The notes: generated by a model from the letters alone, not told the origin. Numbered from the stretch's first letter, positions 19,197 through 29,635 are shown. The stretch is DNA of 64,000 nucleotides from Mycolicibacterium gadium (GCF_010728925.1 NZ_AP022608.1:4588001-4652000), one strand, 5' to 3'. Numbers and translations: made by a program.

Positions 19197-19210
19197 TTAC
19201 TCCAGAGTAA
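19197..19210. promoter_or_regulatory. Palindromic operator TTACTC-CA-GAGTAA between fabG4 and fadA2
   Basis: Perfect 6-bp arms, extended to 7 bp by flanking C/G. It sits in the 38-base gap between the divergent fabG4 (start 19186) and fadA2 (start 19225), so one bound dimer would block both promoters. It matches the palindrome over the TetR start at 16346-16359. Confidence 0.75.
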
Positions 19211-19224
19211 GAAGGGTGGGTACT

Positions 19225-20532
19225 ATGGGTCTCATGGCTAGTGATACCCGTCGACGGGTCGCGATTCTCGGTGGCAACAGAATTCCCTTCGCCCGCTCGG
19301 ACGGTGCGTACGCCAACGCGTCCAACCAGGACATGTTCACCGCCGCGCTGGACGGCCTGATCGACCGCTACAACCTGGCAGGCGAAACGCTGGGAGCCGT
19401 CATCGGCGGCGCGGTGCTCAAGCACAGCCGCGACTTCAACCTGATGCGCGAGTGCGTCCTGGGCAGCTCGTTGTCGGCCTACACCCCGGCGTTCGACATT
19501 CAGCAGGCCTGCGGGACGGGATTGCAGGCCACCATCGCCGCCGCCGACGGCGTCGCCGCGGGCCGCTACGAGGTGGCGGCGGCAGGGGGCGTTGACACCG
19601 CCTCCGACGCTCCGATCGCGTTCGGCGATGACTTGCGGCGCGTCCTGCTCGGGTTGCGACGCTCGAAGTCCAACGTCGACCGGCTCAAGCTGGTCGGCAA
19701 GCTACCCGCATCGCTCGGTGTGGAGATCCCGGTCAACAGCGAGCCGCGCACGGGGCTGTCGATGGGTGAGCACGCCGCGATCACCGCGAAGAAAATGGGC
19801 GTCAAGCGCGTCGATCAGGACGAGCTGGCGGCGGCCAGCCACCGGAACATGTCCGCCGCCTACGATCGCGGATTCTTCGACGACCTCGTCACCGGATTCC
19901 TCGGTGTCTACCGCGACAACAATCTGCGCGCCGATTCGTCGGCCGAGAAGCTGGCCAAGCTCAAGCCCGTGTTCGGCGTGAAGGCCGGCGACGCGACTAT
20001 GACGGCAGGCAACTCGACCCCGCTGACCGATGGCGCCTCGGTGGCGCTGCTGGGCACCGAGGAGTGGGCGTCCGCTCGCGGAATCGAGCCGCTGGCGTAT
20101 TTCGTCGACGGCGAGGCCGCGGCGGTCGACTACGTCAACGGCGATGACGGCCTGTTGATGGCGCCCACCTATGGGGTGCCTCGGCTGCTGGCGCGAAACG
20201 GCCTGAGCCTTGGCGACTTCGACTTCTACGAGATTCACGAGGCGTTCGCCTCTGTGGTCCTCGCCACACTGGCGGCGTGGGAGTCCGAGGAGTACTGCAA
20301 GGAGCGGCTCGGTCTCGACCAGGCGTTGGGGAGCATCGACAGGTCGAAGCTCAACGTCAACGGATCGTCGCTGGCAGCGGGCCATCCGTTCGCCGCGACC
20401 GGCGGTCGGATCGTTGCGCAGCTGGCCAAGCAATTGGCCGAAAAGAAGAACCAGACGGGCGGTCCGGTCCGTGGCTTGATCTCGATCTGCGCAGCCGGCG
20501 GCCAGGGCGTGGCGGCGATTCTCGAGGCCTGA
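19225..20532 (+). CDS. fadA2: Acetyl-CoA acetyltransferase/thiolase FadA2
   Basis: 435 residues. Thiolase motifs: catalytic Cys in DIQQACGTGLQA, the EIHEAFA loop with His, NVNGSSLAAGHPFAATG with His, and CAAGGQGVA with the second catalytic Cys. It performs thiolytic cleavage or Claisen condensation of acyl-CoA. ATG at 19225 lies eight bases after GAAGGG; ATG at 19234 (MASDTRRR) is also possible. It is divergent from fabG4-htdX, with the shared palindrome between them. Orthologue of Rv0243. Confidence 0.94.
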   Translation: MGLMASDTRRRVAILGGNRIPFARSDGAYANASNQDMFTAALDGLIDRYNLAGETLGAVIGGAVLKHSRDFNLMRECVLGSSLSAYTPAFDIQQACGTGLQATIAAADGVAAGRYEVAAAGGVDTASDAPIAFGDDLRRVLLGLRRSKSNVDRLKLVGKLPASLGVEIPVNSEPRTGLSMGEHAAITAKKMGVKRVDQDELAAASHRNMSAAYDRGFFDDLVTGFLGVYRDNNLRADSSAEKLAKLKPVFGVKAGDATMTAGNSTPLTDGASVALLGTEEWASARGIEPLAYFVDGEAAAVDYVNGDDGLLMAPTYGVPRLLARNGLSLGDFDFYEIHEAFASVVLATLAAWESEEYCKERLGLDQALGSIDRSKLNVNGSSLAAGHPFAATGGRIVAQLAKQLAEKKNQTGGPVRGLISICAAGGQGVAAILEA

Positions 20533-20555
20533 GAAGTATTTCGGTAAAGCGTGTA

Positions 20556-20574
20556 ACGGCTCGGTGGGAGCCGT
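20556..20574 (+). terminator. Short hairpin after fadA2
   Basis: ACGGCTC / GAGCCGT arms of 7 bp around a 5-base loop, 24 bases after the fadA2 stop. No U-tract follows, so it may be a weak terminator or a stabilising 3' end. Confidence 0.35.
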
Positions 20575-20651
20575 CGATACACCGGATAGCTCCGTGTTGG
20601 CGTCTGACCCCCCGACCCGACGTCAGCACGGGGCTCTTAATCCTTTTCTCC

Positions 20652-20716
20652 CGCGAGTGTGGGCTTGTGGCACGTCCGACAGGCTTAGAGCGTGCGGGTA
20701 ACCAACGTTCGCCGGG
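20652..20716. repeat. Dispersed imperfect repeat, copy B
   Basis: Matches 3831-3895 (blocks GAGTGTGGGCT, GCACG, GCGGGTAACC, ACGTTCG). It ends against the 3' end of the SLAC1/TDT gene, in the gap between convergent genes. Together with the hairpin at 20556 it accounts for most of the 185-base gap. Confidence 0.55.
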
Positions 20717-20717
20717 C

Positions 20718-21839
20718 CTAGGCGCCGGGCGGCGGATCCTTTTTGGCCTTGATCGGCCCGGCGGCCGGAGGTGGAGTGAACAGGCCTCCGCCGAGGCTTC
20801 CGCGGGCTGTCTGCACCGCGACCAAGCCCCACGTCCCCAGCAAGGCGAGGTAGGCGATCGCGGCGGCCACCCGGAACGCGGGCAGTCCGGTGTGGTTGGC
20901 CAGCTGTGTCGTTCCGGTGACGAACGTGCCCACGGGGAACGTCAGGCTCCACCACGTCAGAGCGAATGGCATCCCACGCCGCAGCGTGCGGACGGTGAGC
21001 TCGGTGGCCAGCACGATCCACAGCACCGCGAAGCCCCACACGGGCACACCGAACAACACCGCGAACACGTTCATCCCGTCGGCCAGTTCCGGCGGGACGG
21101 CCAACGCCGCATTCGCACCGAGCAGGCCCGCGGCGGTGATGCCCTGACCAAGTGGGCCGAGCACGATCCACAGCGTCGGCACCCGGGTGGTTCCCGATGT
21201 GCCGTAGAGGGCGAGGCGGCTCCAGATCATCGAGATGATGATCAGCGCGGCGACGAGTGACAGCCCGAACATCGCGTAGCAGCCGTACAGCATCGTGGTG
21301 CGGCCGCTGCCTTCGGCCATGTGGGGGATCAGCAGCGCGCCTGCCGCCGCGGACACCATCGGCGGCACGACGGGCATGAGCCAGCCGCCGAAGGCCGCGT
21401 CCGGTTCGACGTTGATCTGCGTGAACATCAGGAACGGGATGGTCGCGGCGGTGAACAACCCGCCGATGGTGCCCGCCGTCCACAACACCCACGCCAGGTC
21501 CACGGCGACGCGCTCGCCGATCAGGTCCTTGCCGATCAGCAAGGCGCCCGATCCGACGGTCAGCAATGCCATCGGAGCGGCGCCGTAGAAGTGCGCCATC
21601 TGAGGGTTGCGGGCGTGGCTGCGCGAGGCCGACGGATGCCGAATACGTTGCACCGTCACCGCGATGATGAGCACCACGAGCAGTACCGCTGCCGCCACCC
21701 AAACGACGCGCGTGAACACGTGCAGCCCGGGAATGTGGATCGGCAGCGTGGCACCTGCGGTGGCGACGATGCCCGTGCCCATCACCGACGCGAACCAGTT
21801 GGGGCCGAAGTGTTGGAGTCGAGCCAGTTCGGTCGTCAT
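20718..21839 (-). CDS. SLAC1/TDT (TehA-like) family membrane transporter
   Basis: 373 residues with about ten membrane helices and family features: FGPNWFASVMGTGIVA at the first helix and the conserved Phe/Trp-rich helices (GVPVWGFAVLWIVLATEL, LTWWSLTFPVGTF). The family includes tellurite/dicarboxylate and sulphite exporters and plant anion channels; the substrate here is unknown. ATG at 21839 (MTTELARL) is chosen over the upstream in-frame codon at 21857. It is divergent from the F420-type oxidoreductase 30 bases away. The C-terminal tail is cytoplasmic and Pro/Lys-rich. Confidence 0.85.
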   Translation of the reverse strand: MTTELARLQHFGPNWFASVMGTGIVATAGATLPIHIPGLHVFTRVVWVAAAVLLVVLIIAVTVQRIRHPSASRSHARNPQMAHFYGAAPMALLTVGSGALLIGKDLIGERVAVDLAWVLWTAGTIGGLFTAATIPFLMFTQINVEPDAAFGGWLMPVVPPMVSAAAGALLIPHMAEGSGRTTMLYGCYAMFGLSLVAALIIISMIWSRLALYGTSGTTRVPTLWIVLGPLGQGITAAGLLGANAALAVPPELADGMNVFAVLFGVPVWGFAVLWIVLATELTVRTLRRGMPFALTWWSLTFPVGTFVTGTTQLANHTGLPAFRVAAAIAYLALLGTWGLVAVQTARGSLGGGLFTPPPAAGPIKAKKDPPPGA

Positions 21840-21869
21840 CGGCAAGTATGTTCGCATTCGCGTGCTTCG

Positions 21870-22811
21870 ATGACGGGTATGGACATCAGCCTTTCCATCG
21901 TCGGACTGAACACCGCAGGCCCGTCTCCCGTCGACTCGCTGGTGAGCAACCTCGCCAAGCTACGCGACGAGGGCTTCCGCAGGGTCTGGATGGCTCAGCT
22001 TCCCTATGACGTCGACCTGCCCATCGCGCTCGGTATCGCGCTGCGCGAGGTCGACGGCATCGACGTGGGCTCGGCCGTCATACCCATCCAGGTGCAGCAC
22101 CCCATGCAACTGGCCCAACGCGCTCTCACGCTCAGCCTCGTCGGCGGAGGCCGGTTCTCGCTCGGTATCGGCATGAGCCATCGCATGGTGACCGAAGGAG
22201 TGTGGGGAATCTCGTGGGACAGGGCGGTGCGTCAGATGCGTGAGTATCTCGACTGCCTGCAGCCGCTGTTGGCGGGGCAGCCCGCGGATTCGACCGGCGA
22301 ATTCTGGACGACGCGCGGGTCGTTGCAGATTCCCGGCGCACCGGCACCGTACGTATACCTCGCCGCGCTCGGTCCGCAGATGCTGCGGCTGGCGGGACGG
22401 CGCACGGCCGGGACGCTCACCTGGATGACCGGACCGAAGACCCTTGCCGAACATGTCGTGCCGACACTGCGCGGTGCGGCGGCCGAGGCGGGCCGCCCCG
22501 AGTCGGCGGTGCGGGTGGCCGCGTCACTGCCGATGAGCGTGACCGACGACGTCGACGGGGCGCGTAGGCAGGCCGCGGAGGAGTTCGCGATCTACGGTTC
22601 GCTGCCGTCCTACCGCGCGATGCTCGACCGCGAAGGATATGGCGGACCCGAGGATGCCGCGATCATCGGCGACGAGGAAACCGTGTCGCAGCGCCTCGAC
22701 GAACTGAGCGCAGCGGGTGTCGACGAGTTCACCGCATCGATCTTCGACGCTTCACCGGAGGGACGTGCGCGCACCCGCGCACTGCTGCGAACCAGGGACG
22801 AAAGGGGTTGA
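21870..22811 (+). CDS. LLM-class (luciferase-like, probably F420-dependent) oxidoreductase
   Basis: 313 residues of the luciferase-like monooxygenase TIM-barrel family: SLVGGGRFSLGIGMSH near residue 90 and YLAALGPQMLRLAGRRTAG near 165 are typical of F420-dependent LLM proteins. The substrate is unknown. Start ATG at 21870 (MTG-MDISLSIV) or 21879; neither has a strong Shine-Dalgarno. It ends 13 bases before a perfect CRP-type palindrome that precedes a putative small RNA. Confidence 0.85.
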   Translation: MTGMDISLSIVGLNTAGPSPVDSLVSNLAKLRDEGFRRVWMAQLPYDVDLPIALGIALREVDGIDVGSAVIPIQVQHPMQLAQRALTLSLVGGGRFSLGIGMSHRMVTEGVWGISWDRAVRQMREYLDCLQPLLAGQPADSTGEFWTTRGSLQIPGAPAPYVYLAALGPQMLRLAGRRTAGTLTWMTGPKTLAEHVVPTLRGAAAEAGRPESAVRVAASLPMSVTDDVDGARRQAAEEFAIYGSLPSYRAMLDREGYGGPEDAAIIGDEETVSQRLDELSAAGVDEFTASIFDASPEGRARTRALLRTRDERG

Positions 22812-22823
22812 AAATCGCCCTGG

Positions 22824-22839
22824 TGTGACTGCGGTCACA
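22824..22839. promoter_or_regulatory. Perfect CRP-type site TGTGA-CTGCGG-TCACA
   Basis: Full match to the cAMP-receptor-protein consensus TGTGA-N6-TCACA used by mycobacterial CRP (Rv3676 family). A -10-like TACGAT lies at 22844-22849, so the site would occupy the -35 region of a promoter firing toward the structured element at 22857-23005. Whether binding activates or represses cannot be read from this. Confidence 0.75.
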
Positions 22840-22856
22840 AGCGTACGATCGATCGC

Positions 22857-23005
22857 ACGACGGGTTCGGGAGTGACTAATCCGAAGTGCCGGTAAGGGTT
22901 GAAAACCGGACGCGCGAGACCAATGTGACGCACCCACAGTCCTCCCGAACCCGCCCCCATGACATGAACCGCAAAAGGCCCCCGGGAAGAGTCCGGGGGC
23001 CTTTT
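22857..23005 (+). ncRNA. Putative structured small RNA (about 150 nt)
   Basis: Lies between the LLM oxidoreductase and convergent fadE5, with no open frame of note. A 12-bp perfect closing stem (CGGGTTCGGGAG at 22861-22872 with CTCCCGAACCCG at 22942-22953) encloses a second hairpin (CCGGT/ACCGG near 22889-22909), and a strong intrinsic terminator ends the element. A -10-like TACGAT and a perfect CRP site lie immediately upstream. I do not recognise it as tRNA, SRP, RNase P, tmRNA or a known riboswitch, and no gene follows in the same direction, so an autonomous trans-acting RNA fits better than a leader. The 5' end is inferred from the -10. Confidence 0.6.
22973..23005 (+). terminator. Strong intrinsic terminator (bidirectional)
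   Basis: AAAAGGCCCCCGG / CCGGGGGCCTTTT, 13-bp perfect arms with a 7-base loop, ending in TTTT. It serves the putative small RNA on the plus strand and, by symmetry, could end fadE5 transcription on the minus strand. Confidence 0.9.
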
Positions 23006-23035
23006 GATCTGAAGCGGCGGTGAGGGCTGGACCGC

Positions 23036-24871
23036 CTAGAACGAAGCTTCGTCGAGTTCCATCACGTCGTTGTCGAGGTGCTCGACGACCTGGCGGGTGC
23101 TGGTCAGCAGCGGCAGGAAGTTCTTCGCGAAGAACGAGGCCACGCCGATCTTGCCTTCGTAGAATGCGCGATCGGCATCCGTTGCGCCGTTGTCCAGCGC
23201 CTCGATGGCCACCGCGGCCTGCTTGGCAAGCAGCCAGCCGATCACCAGATCGCCGACGCTCATCAGGAAGCGCACCGAACCGAGTCCGACCTTGTACAGC
23301 TCGGCCGGGTTCTCCTGCGCTGCCATCAGATAACCGGTGAGCGTCGCCGCCATCGCCTGCACGTCTTCCAGCGCAGTGGCCAGCAGTGCACGCTCGGCCT
23401 TCAGCCGCCCGTTTCCGGACTCGTTCTTGACGAACTGCTCGATCTGTCCGGCCACATGAGCCAGCGCCACACCCTTGTCGCGGACGATCTTGCGGAAGAA
23501 GAAGTCCTGCGCCTGGATGGCCGTGGTGCCCTCGTACAGCGAGTCGATCTTGGCGTCGCGGATGTACTGCTCGATCGGGTAGTCCTGCAGGAAGCCCGAA
23601 CCACCGAAGGTCTGCAGGCTTTCGGTGAGCTTGGCGTATGCCTGCTCAGAGCCCACACCCTTGACGATCGGCAGCATCAGGTCGTTGACCTTGACGGCCA
23701 GATCGGCGTCGACGTCATGCACGGTCTTGGCCACCGCGGCGTCCTGGTAGGTCGCGGTGAACAGGTACAGCGCGCGCAGGCCCTCGGCGTATGCCTTCTG
23801 GGTCATCAGCGAACGACGCACATCGGGGTGGTGCGTGATCGTGACGCGCGGTGCCGTCTTGTCGGTCATCTGCGTCATGTCGGCACCCTGCACGCGCTCC
23901 TTGGCGTACTCCAGGGCGTTGAGGTAGCCGGTCGACAGCGTCGCAATGGCCTTGGTGCCCACCATCATTCGGGCCTGCTCGATGACGTCGAACATCTGCG
24001 CGATGCCATCGTGCACCTCGCCGACAAGCCAGCCGACCGCGGGCTTGTCGTGCTGACCCAGCGAGAGCTCACAGGTGGCCGAAACCTTCAGGCCCATCTT
24101 GTGCTCGACGTTGGTGACGTAGACGCCGTTGCGCTCGCCGGGCTCACCGGTCTCGGGATCGAAATGGAACTTCGGCACGAAGAACAGCGACAGACCCTTG
24201 GTGCCCGGGCCGGCGCCCTCGGGGCGGGCCAGCACCAGATGCATGATGTTCTCGAACAGGTCATCGGAATCGCCGGACGTGATGAAGCGCTTGACGCCGT
24301 CGATGTGCCAGGTGCCGTCGGCCTGCTGCACGGCCTTGGTGCGGCCGGCGCCGACGTCGGAGCCCGCGTCGGGCTCGGTCAGCACCATGGTGGCGCCCCA
24401 ATTGCGCTCGGCGGCCAGCACGGCCCACTTCTTCTGCTCGTCGGTGCCGTTCTTGTAGAAGATCTCGGCCATGCCCGAGCCCATCGCATACATGTAGGCC
24501 GCCGGGTTGGCGCCGAGGATGTGCTCGATCAGGGCCCACTGCAGCGCACGGGGCATCGGCATGCCGCCGAGTTCCTCGAGCACGCCGACCTTGTCCCAGC
24601 CGCCGTCGAGCAGCACGCGCATCGACTTCTTGAAGGACTCCGGCAGCGTCACCGTGTGCGTCTTGGGATCGAACACCGGCGGGTTGCGGTCGGCGTCAGC
24701 GAAAGATTCCGCGACGGGCCCCGCGGCCAGCTTCGCCATCTCGCCGAGCATCTCGCGCGCCGTGTCGGCGTCGATGTCCGTGTAATCGCCGTCACCGAGA
24801 ACCTTGTCGAGTCCGAAGACCTCGAAAAGATTGAATTCCTGGTCACGTACGTTGCTCTTGTAGTGGCTCAC
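23036..24871 (-). CDS. fadE5: Acyl-CoA dehydrogenase FadE5
   Basis: 611 residues, the length of M. tuberculosis FadE5 (Rv0244c) and recognisable throughout. Acyl-CoA dehydrogenase core: [15 protein letters not shown] and [10 protein letters not shown] for FAD/substrate binding, the catalytic Glu in [15 protein letters not shown], and the long extra C-terminal helical region of this subclass. It oxidises acyl-CoA to trans-2-enoyl-CoA with electrons passed to ETF. GTG at 24871 is supported by GAGGAGGA upstream on the minus strand. The promoter region carries a variant of the TTACTC-N2-GAGTAA palindrome (24922-24935), linking it to the fadA2/fabG4 regulon. Confidence 0.95.
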   Translation of the reverse strand: MSHYKSNVRDQEFNLFEVFGLDKVLGDGDYTDIDADTAREMLGEMAKLAAGPVAESFADADRNPPVFDPKTHTVTLPESFKKSMRVLLDGGWDKVGVLEELGGMPMPRALQWALIEHILGANPAAYMYAMGSGMAEIFYKNGTDEQKKWAVLAAERNWGATMVLTEPDAGSDVGAGRTKAVQQADGTWHIDGVKRFITSGDSDDLFENIMHLVLARPEGAGPGTKGLSLFFVPKFHFDPETGEPGERNGVYVTNVEHKMGLKVSATCELSLGQHDKPAVGWLVGEVHDGIAQMFDVIEQARMMVGTKAIATLSTGYLNALEYAKERVQGADMTQMTDKTAPRVTITHHPDVRRSLMTQKAYAEGLRALYLFTATYQDAAVAKTVHDVDADLAVKVNDLMLPIVKGVGSEQAYAKLTESLQTFGGSGFLQDYPIEQYIRDAKIDSLYEGTTAIQAQDFFFRKIVRDKGVALAHVAGQIEQFVKNESGNGRLKAERALLATALEDVQAMAATLTGYLMAAQENPAELYKVGLGSVRFLMSVGDLVIGWLLAKQAAVAIEALDNGATDADRAFYEGKIGVASFFAKNFLPLLTSTRQVVEHLDNDVMELDEASF

Positions 24872-24921
24872 TGTTCCTCCTCGTCGAGAGTGCCGCCTGT
24901 GGTTGGGTACTTTTGGCTAAG

Positions 24922-24935
24922 TTACCCACCAGTAA
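24922..24935. promoter_or_regulatory. Variant TetR-type operator TTACCC-AC-CAGTAA upstream of fadE5
   Basis: Same spacing as the perfect sites at 16346 and 19197, with the inner base pair changed. A longer reading, AGTTAC-N6-GTAACT, is also a perfect palindrome. It lies 50 bases upstream of the fadE5 GTG. Confidence 0.55.
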
Positions 24936-25070
24936 CTGCTCCGAACTATACCGCCCGGTAACTTCAACACAAAGCAGCCGAGAGCAATTTCCACGACCTA
25001 AGCAACCCGGTGGTTGGTCGGGACCCTGAATAGGCAGTTGGCGACCGGTTTTCGGGGCGTTTGCGATCAC

Positions 25071-25086
25071 TGTGAATCTCGTCACG
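25071..25086. promoter_or_regulatory. CRP-type site TGTGA-ATCTCG-TCACG
   Basis: Nine of ten consensus positions of TGTGA-N6-TCACA. It lies 24 bases upstream of the GTG of the DapB-like gene at 25110, so it would overlap the promoter or start of transcription. One of three CRP-like sites within 8 kb. Confidence 0.6.
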
Positions 25087-25109
25087 GAGCCGCCCGATAG
25101 GGTGGACGC

Positions 25110-26698
<1,589 letters not shown>

Positions 26699-26711
26699 CG
26701 CCCGCCGCCGG

Positions 26712-26874
26712 TCAGGGGCGGGCTGCCAGTTCCTCGCGATAGCCGTCGATACGCGCTTCGATCTCCTCGGCGTCGCCGGTGCGGCCCTCCTTGCGGGCCA
26801 ATGCGGCGCGACTGCTCAATTCACGAATCGCGTTACGGATGTCGTTGATGCTGTGGGGCTCCCGCAGACTCATA
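26712..26874 (-). pseudogene. Small gene with apparent one-base frameshift
   Basis: ATG at 26874, preceded by AAAGG, reads MSLREPHSINDIRNAIRE and then runs out of frame at a short homopolymer (AAATT, near 26820). Removing one A restores a continuous frame LSSRAALARKEG...REELAARP ending at TGA 26712-26714, giving a 53-residue charged helical protein. Both halves have the high G+C third positions of real genes here. Either a recently broken gene or a sequencing/assembly error; the remaining intact piece could start only at a GTG without a Shine-Dalgarno. Confidence 0.55.
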
Positions 26875-26936
26875 GCGCTGCCTTTCGTCGATGATTGGCC
26901 GCTCGACTAGAGGCTACCCGCGGGAGCAGTCATGAA

Positions 26937-27689
26937 TCAGTTCCGCCGGAACAGCTTGTTCCCCAGCCACACCACCGGGTCGTACTTGCGATCGGCCGCG
27001 CGCTCCTTCATCGGGATCAGCGCGTTGTCGGTGATCTTGATGTGTTCGGGGCACACCTCGGTGCAGCACTTGGTGATGTTGCAGAAGCCCAGGCCGTTAT
27101 CTTCCTGCGCCTGCACCGCACGGTTCGGCTGGGTGTCCAGCGGGTGCATGTCGAGCTCGGTCTGCCGCATCAGATACCGCGGACCCGAGAAGGCCTTCTT
27201 GTTCTCCTCGTGGTCGCGCACCACGTGACAGGTGTTCTGGCACAGGAAGCACTCGATGCACTTGCGGAACTCCTGTGACCGGTTCACGTCCTCCTGCATC
27301 ATCCGGTATTCGCCGGGCTGCAGGTCCTTGGGCGGCGTGAACGACGGGATTTCTCTGGCCTTCTCGTAATTGAAGGACACGTCGGTGACGAGGTCGCGGA
27401 TCACCGGGAAGGCGCGCAGCGGGGTGACGGTGATGGTCTCGGTCTCTGAGAACGTCGACATCCGCGTCATGCACATCAGCCGCGGCCGCCCGTTGATCTC
27501 GGCCGAGCAGGACCCGCACTTGCCCGCCTTGCAGTTCCACCGCACGGCCAGATCGCCGGTCTGCGTCTGCTGCAGGCGATGGATGATATCGAGCACCACC
27601 TCACCCTCGTTGACCTCGACGGTGTAGTCCTGCAGGTCGCCGCCGGCTTCGTCGCCGCGCCACACCCTCATCTTCGCTTGGTAGCTCAT
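26937..27689 (-). CDS. sdhB: Succinate dehydrogenase Sdh1 iron-sulfur subunit
   Basis: 250 residues. The N-terminal plant-type ferredoxin domain has the [2Fe-2S] Cys cluster in NCKAGKCGSCSAEING and a further Cys in LMCMTRM. The C-terminal domain has CIECFLCQNTC and CTEVCPEHI for the [4Fe-4S] and [3Fe-4S] clusters. It passes electrons from the flavoprotein to the membrane anchor. Its ATG shares one base with the sdhA stop (TGATG). Orthologue of Rv0247c; the basic C-terminus ends KLFRRN. Confidence 0.95.
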   Translation of the reverse strand: MSYQAKMRVWRGDEAGGDLQDYTVEVNEGEVVLDIIHRLQQTQTGDLAVRWNCKAGKCGSCSAEINGRPRLMCMTRMSTFSETETITVTPLRAFPVIRDLVTDVSFNYEKAREIPSFTPPKDLQPGEYRMMQEDVNRSQEFRKCIECFLCQNTCHVVRDHEENKKAFSGPRYLMRQTELDMHPLDTQPNRAVQAQEDNGLGFCNITKCCTEVCPEHIKITDNALIPMKERAADRKYDPVVWLGNKLFRRN

Positions 27690-29635
27690 CAGGCTCTCCT
27701 TGCCGAATGGTTGGCGAGTTCCTCGGGCGTGAAGTACTTCTCCAGCTCTTCGACCTCGATGAGCTCGAGCAGGTCTTCGCGCATCGGGACCTGGTCCTCG
27801 CGGGTGATGGTGATGTCCGGCACGACCACGTCACCGTCGGCGCGGCACACCAGCAGCGTCTTGCGCCACGCGGCGTCCATGGACGGATGGTCGTCGCGAG
27901 TGTGCCCGCCGCGGCTCTCGGTACGCTCCAGCGCGGCCATCGCGATGCACTCGCTGACGATCAGCATGTTGCGCAGGTCGACGGCAAGGTGCCAGCCGGG
28001 ATTGAAGTGCCGGCCGCCCTCGACGCGGATCCGCTTGTAACGCTCCCGCAGCTCCTTGAGCTTCTCGATGGCCTCGGACACCTCGTCGGCCTTGCGGATG
28101 ATGCCGACCAGGGTGTTCATCGAGTCCTGCAGATCGAGCTGGATGGTGTACGGATTCTCCGCGGCATCGCCGTTGGACGGACCCTCGAACGGCGCGAGCG
28201 CCAGCTTGGCTGCGTCGTCGAGGGCTGTCTCGGACACTGTGGGCCGATCGGAAAGCGCGCGGACGTAGTCGGCGGCGCCCATTCCGGCCCGTCTGCCGAA
28301 CACCAGCAGGTCCGACAGCGAGTTGCCGCCGAGCCGGTTGGACCCGTGCATGCCGCCGGCGCACTCGCCCGCGGCGAACAAGCCGGGCGTCTTGGCCGCG
28401 CCGGTGTCGGGATCGACTTCGACGCCACCCATCACGTAGTGGCAGGTAGGCCCGACCTCCATGGGCTCCTTGGTGATGTCGACCTCGGCGAGTTCCATGA
28501 ACTGGTGGTACATCGACGGCAGTCGGCGCTTGATCTCCTCGGCCGGCAGACGCGACGCGATGTCGAGGTAAACCCCGCCGTGCGGGGTGCCGCGGTCCGC
28601 CTTGACCTCGGAGTTGATGGCGCGGGCCACCTCGTCGCGCGGAAGCAGGTCAGGGGTGCGTCGCGCGGAGTCGTTGTCCTTGAGCCATTGGTCGGCTTCC
28701 TCGATGGACTCGGCGTACTGCCCCTTGAAGACCGGCGGGATGTAATCGAACATGAACCGGTTGCCCTCGGAGTTCTTCAGCACTCCGCCGTCGCCGCGCA
28801 CGCCCTCGGTGACCAGGATGCCCTTCACGCTGGGCGGCCAGACCATGCCGGTCGGGTGGAACTGGACGAACTCCATGTTGATCAGGGTCGCGCCGGCGCG
28901 CAGCGCCAACGCGTGCCCGTCGCCGGTGTACTCCCACGAGTTCGACGTCACCTTGTAGGACTTGCCGATGCCGCCGGTGGCCAGCACCACGGCGGGGGCC
29001 TCGAAGAGGATGAAGTTGCCGCTCTCACGCCAGTAGCCGAACGCCCCCGCGATGCGGTCACCGTCCTTGACCAGGTCGGTGATCGTGCACTCGTGGAAGA
29101 CCTTGATACGGGCCTCGTAGTCGCCGAACTCGGCCTTGTCCTCCTGCTGCAGCGAGACGATCTTCTGCTGCAGGGTGCGGATGATCTCGAGGCCGGTGCG
29201 GTCGCCGACGTGGGCCAGTCGCGGGTAGGTGTGGCCGCCGAAGTTGCGCTGGCTGATCCGGCCGTCCTTGGTGCGGTCGAAGAGCGCGCCGTAGGTCTCC
29301 AGCTCCCACACGCGGTCCGGCGCCTCCTTGGCGTGCAACTCGGCCATGCGCCAGTTGTTCAGGAATTTCCCGCCACGCATGGTGTCGCGGAAGTGGACCT
29401 GCCAGTTGTCCTTCGGGTTCGCGTTGCCCATCGCGGCGGCGCAGCCGCCCTCGGCCATCACGGTGTGCGCTTTACCGAACAACGACTTGGTGACCACCGC
29501 GACCCTCAGGCCGCGCTCCCGCGCCTCGATGACAGCACGCAAACCCGCGCCGCCGGCACCGATCACGACCACGTCGTACTCGTGCCGTTCGACCGGCGAT
29601 GAGCCGCTTGCGCGAAGAGCCTCAGGCTCCGTCAT
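27689..29635 (-). CDS. sdhA: Succinate dehydrogenase Sdh1 flavoprotein subunit
   Basis: 648 residues. FAD dinucleotide fold VVVIGAGGAGLRAVIEA near residue 25, the covalent-FAD His region in KAHTVMAEGGCAAAMG, substrate loop QFHPTGM, and the dicarboxylate Arg/His region in YVMGGVEVDPDTG and GSNRLGGNSL. It oxidises succinate to fumarate, feeding menaquinone. Long subunit of the Sdh1 type (Rv0248c). ATG at 29635, 32 bases after the anchor gene stop; coupled to sdhB. Confidence 0.95.
   Translation of the reverse strand: MTEPEALRASGSSPVERHEYDVVVIGAGGAGLRAVIEARERGLRVAVVTKSLFGKAHTVMAEGGCAAAMGNANPKDNWQVHFRDTMRGGKFLNNWRMAELHAKEAPDRVWELETYGALFDRTKDGRISQRNFGGHTYPRLAHVGDRTGLEIIRTLQQKIVSLQQEDKAEFGDYEARIKVFHECTITDLVKDGDRIAGAFGYWRESGNFILFEAPAVVLATGGIGKSYKVTSNSWEYTGDGHALALRAGATLINMEFVQFHPTGMVWPPSVKGILVTEGVRGDGGVLKNSEGNRFMFDYIPPVFKGQYAESIEEADQWLKDNDSARRTPDLLPRDEVARAINSEVKADRGTPHGGVYLDIASRLPAEEIKRRLPSMYHQFMELAEVDITKEPMEVGPTCHYVMGGVEVDPDTGAAKTPGLFAAGECAGGMHGSNRLGGNSLSDLLVFGRRAGMGAADYVRALSDRPTVSETALDDAAKLALAPFEGPSNGDAAENPYTIQLDLQDSMNTLVGIIRKADEVSEAIEKLKELRERYKRIRVEGGRHFNPGWHLAVDLRNMLIVSECIAMAALERTESRGGHTRDDHPSMDAAWRKTLLVCRADGDVVVPDITITREDQVPMREDLLELIEVEELEKYFTPEELANHSARRA

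Noticed and set aside
22857..22953. Known riboswitch (cobalamin, SAM, TPP, FMN, ydaO, glycine), SRP RNA or tRNA
   Set aside because: None of the core consensus blocks of these classes, no tRNA arms, and no downstream co-directional gene to regulate.
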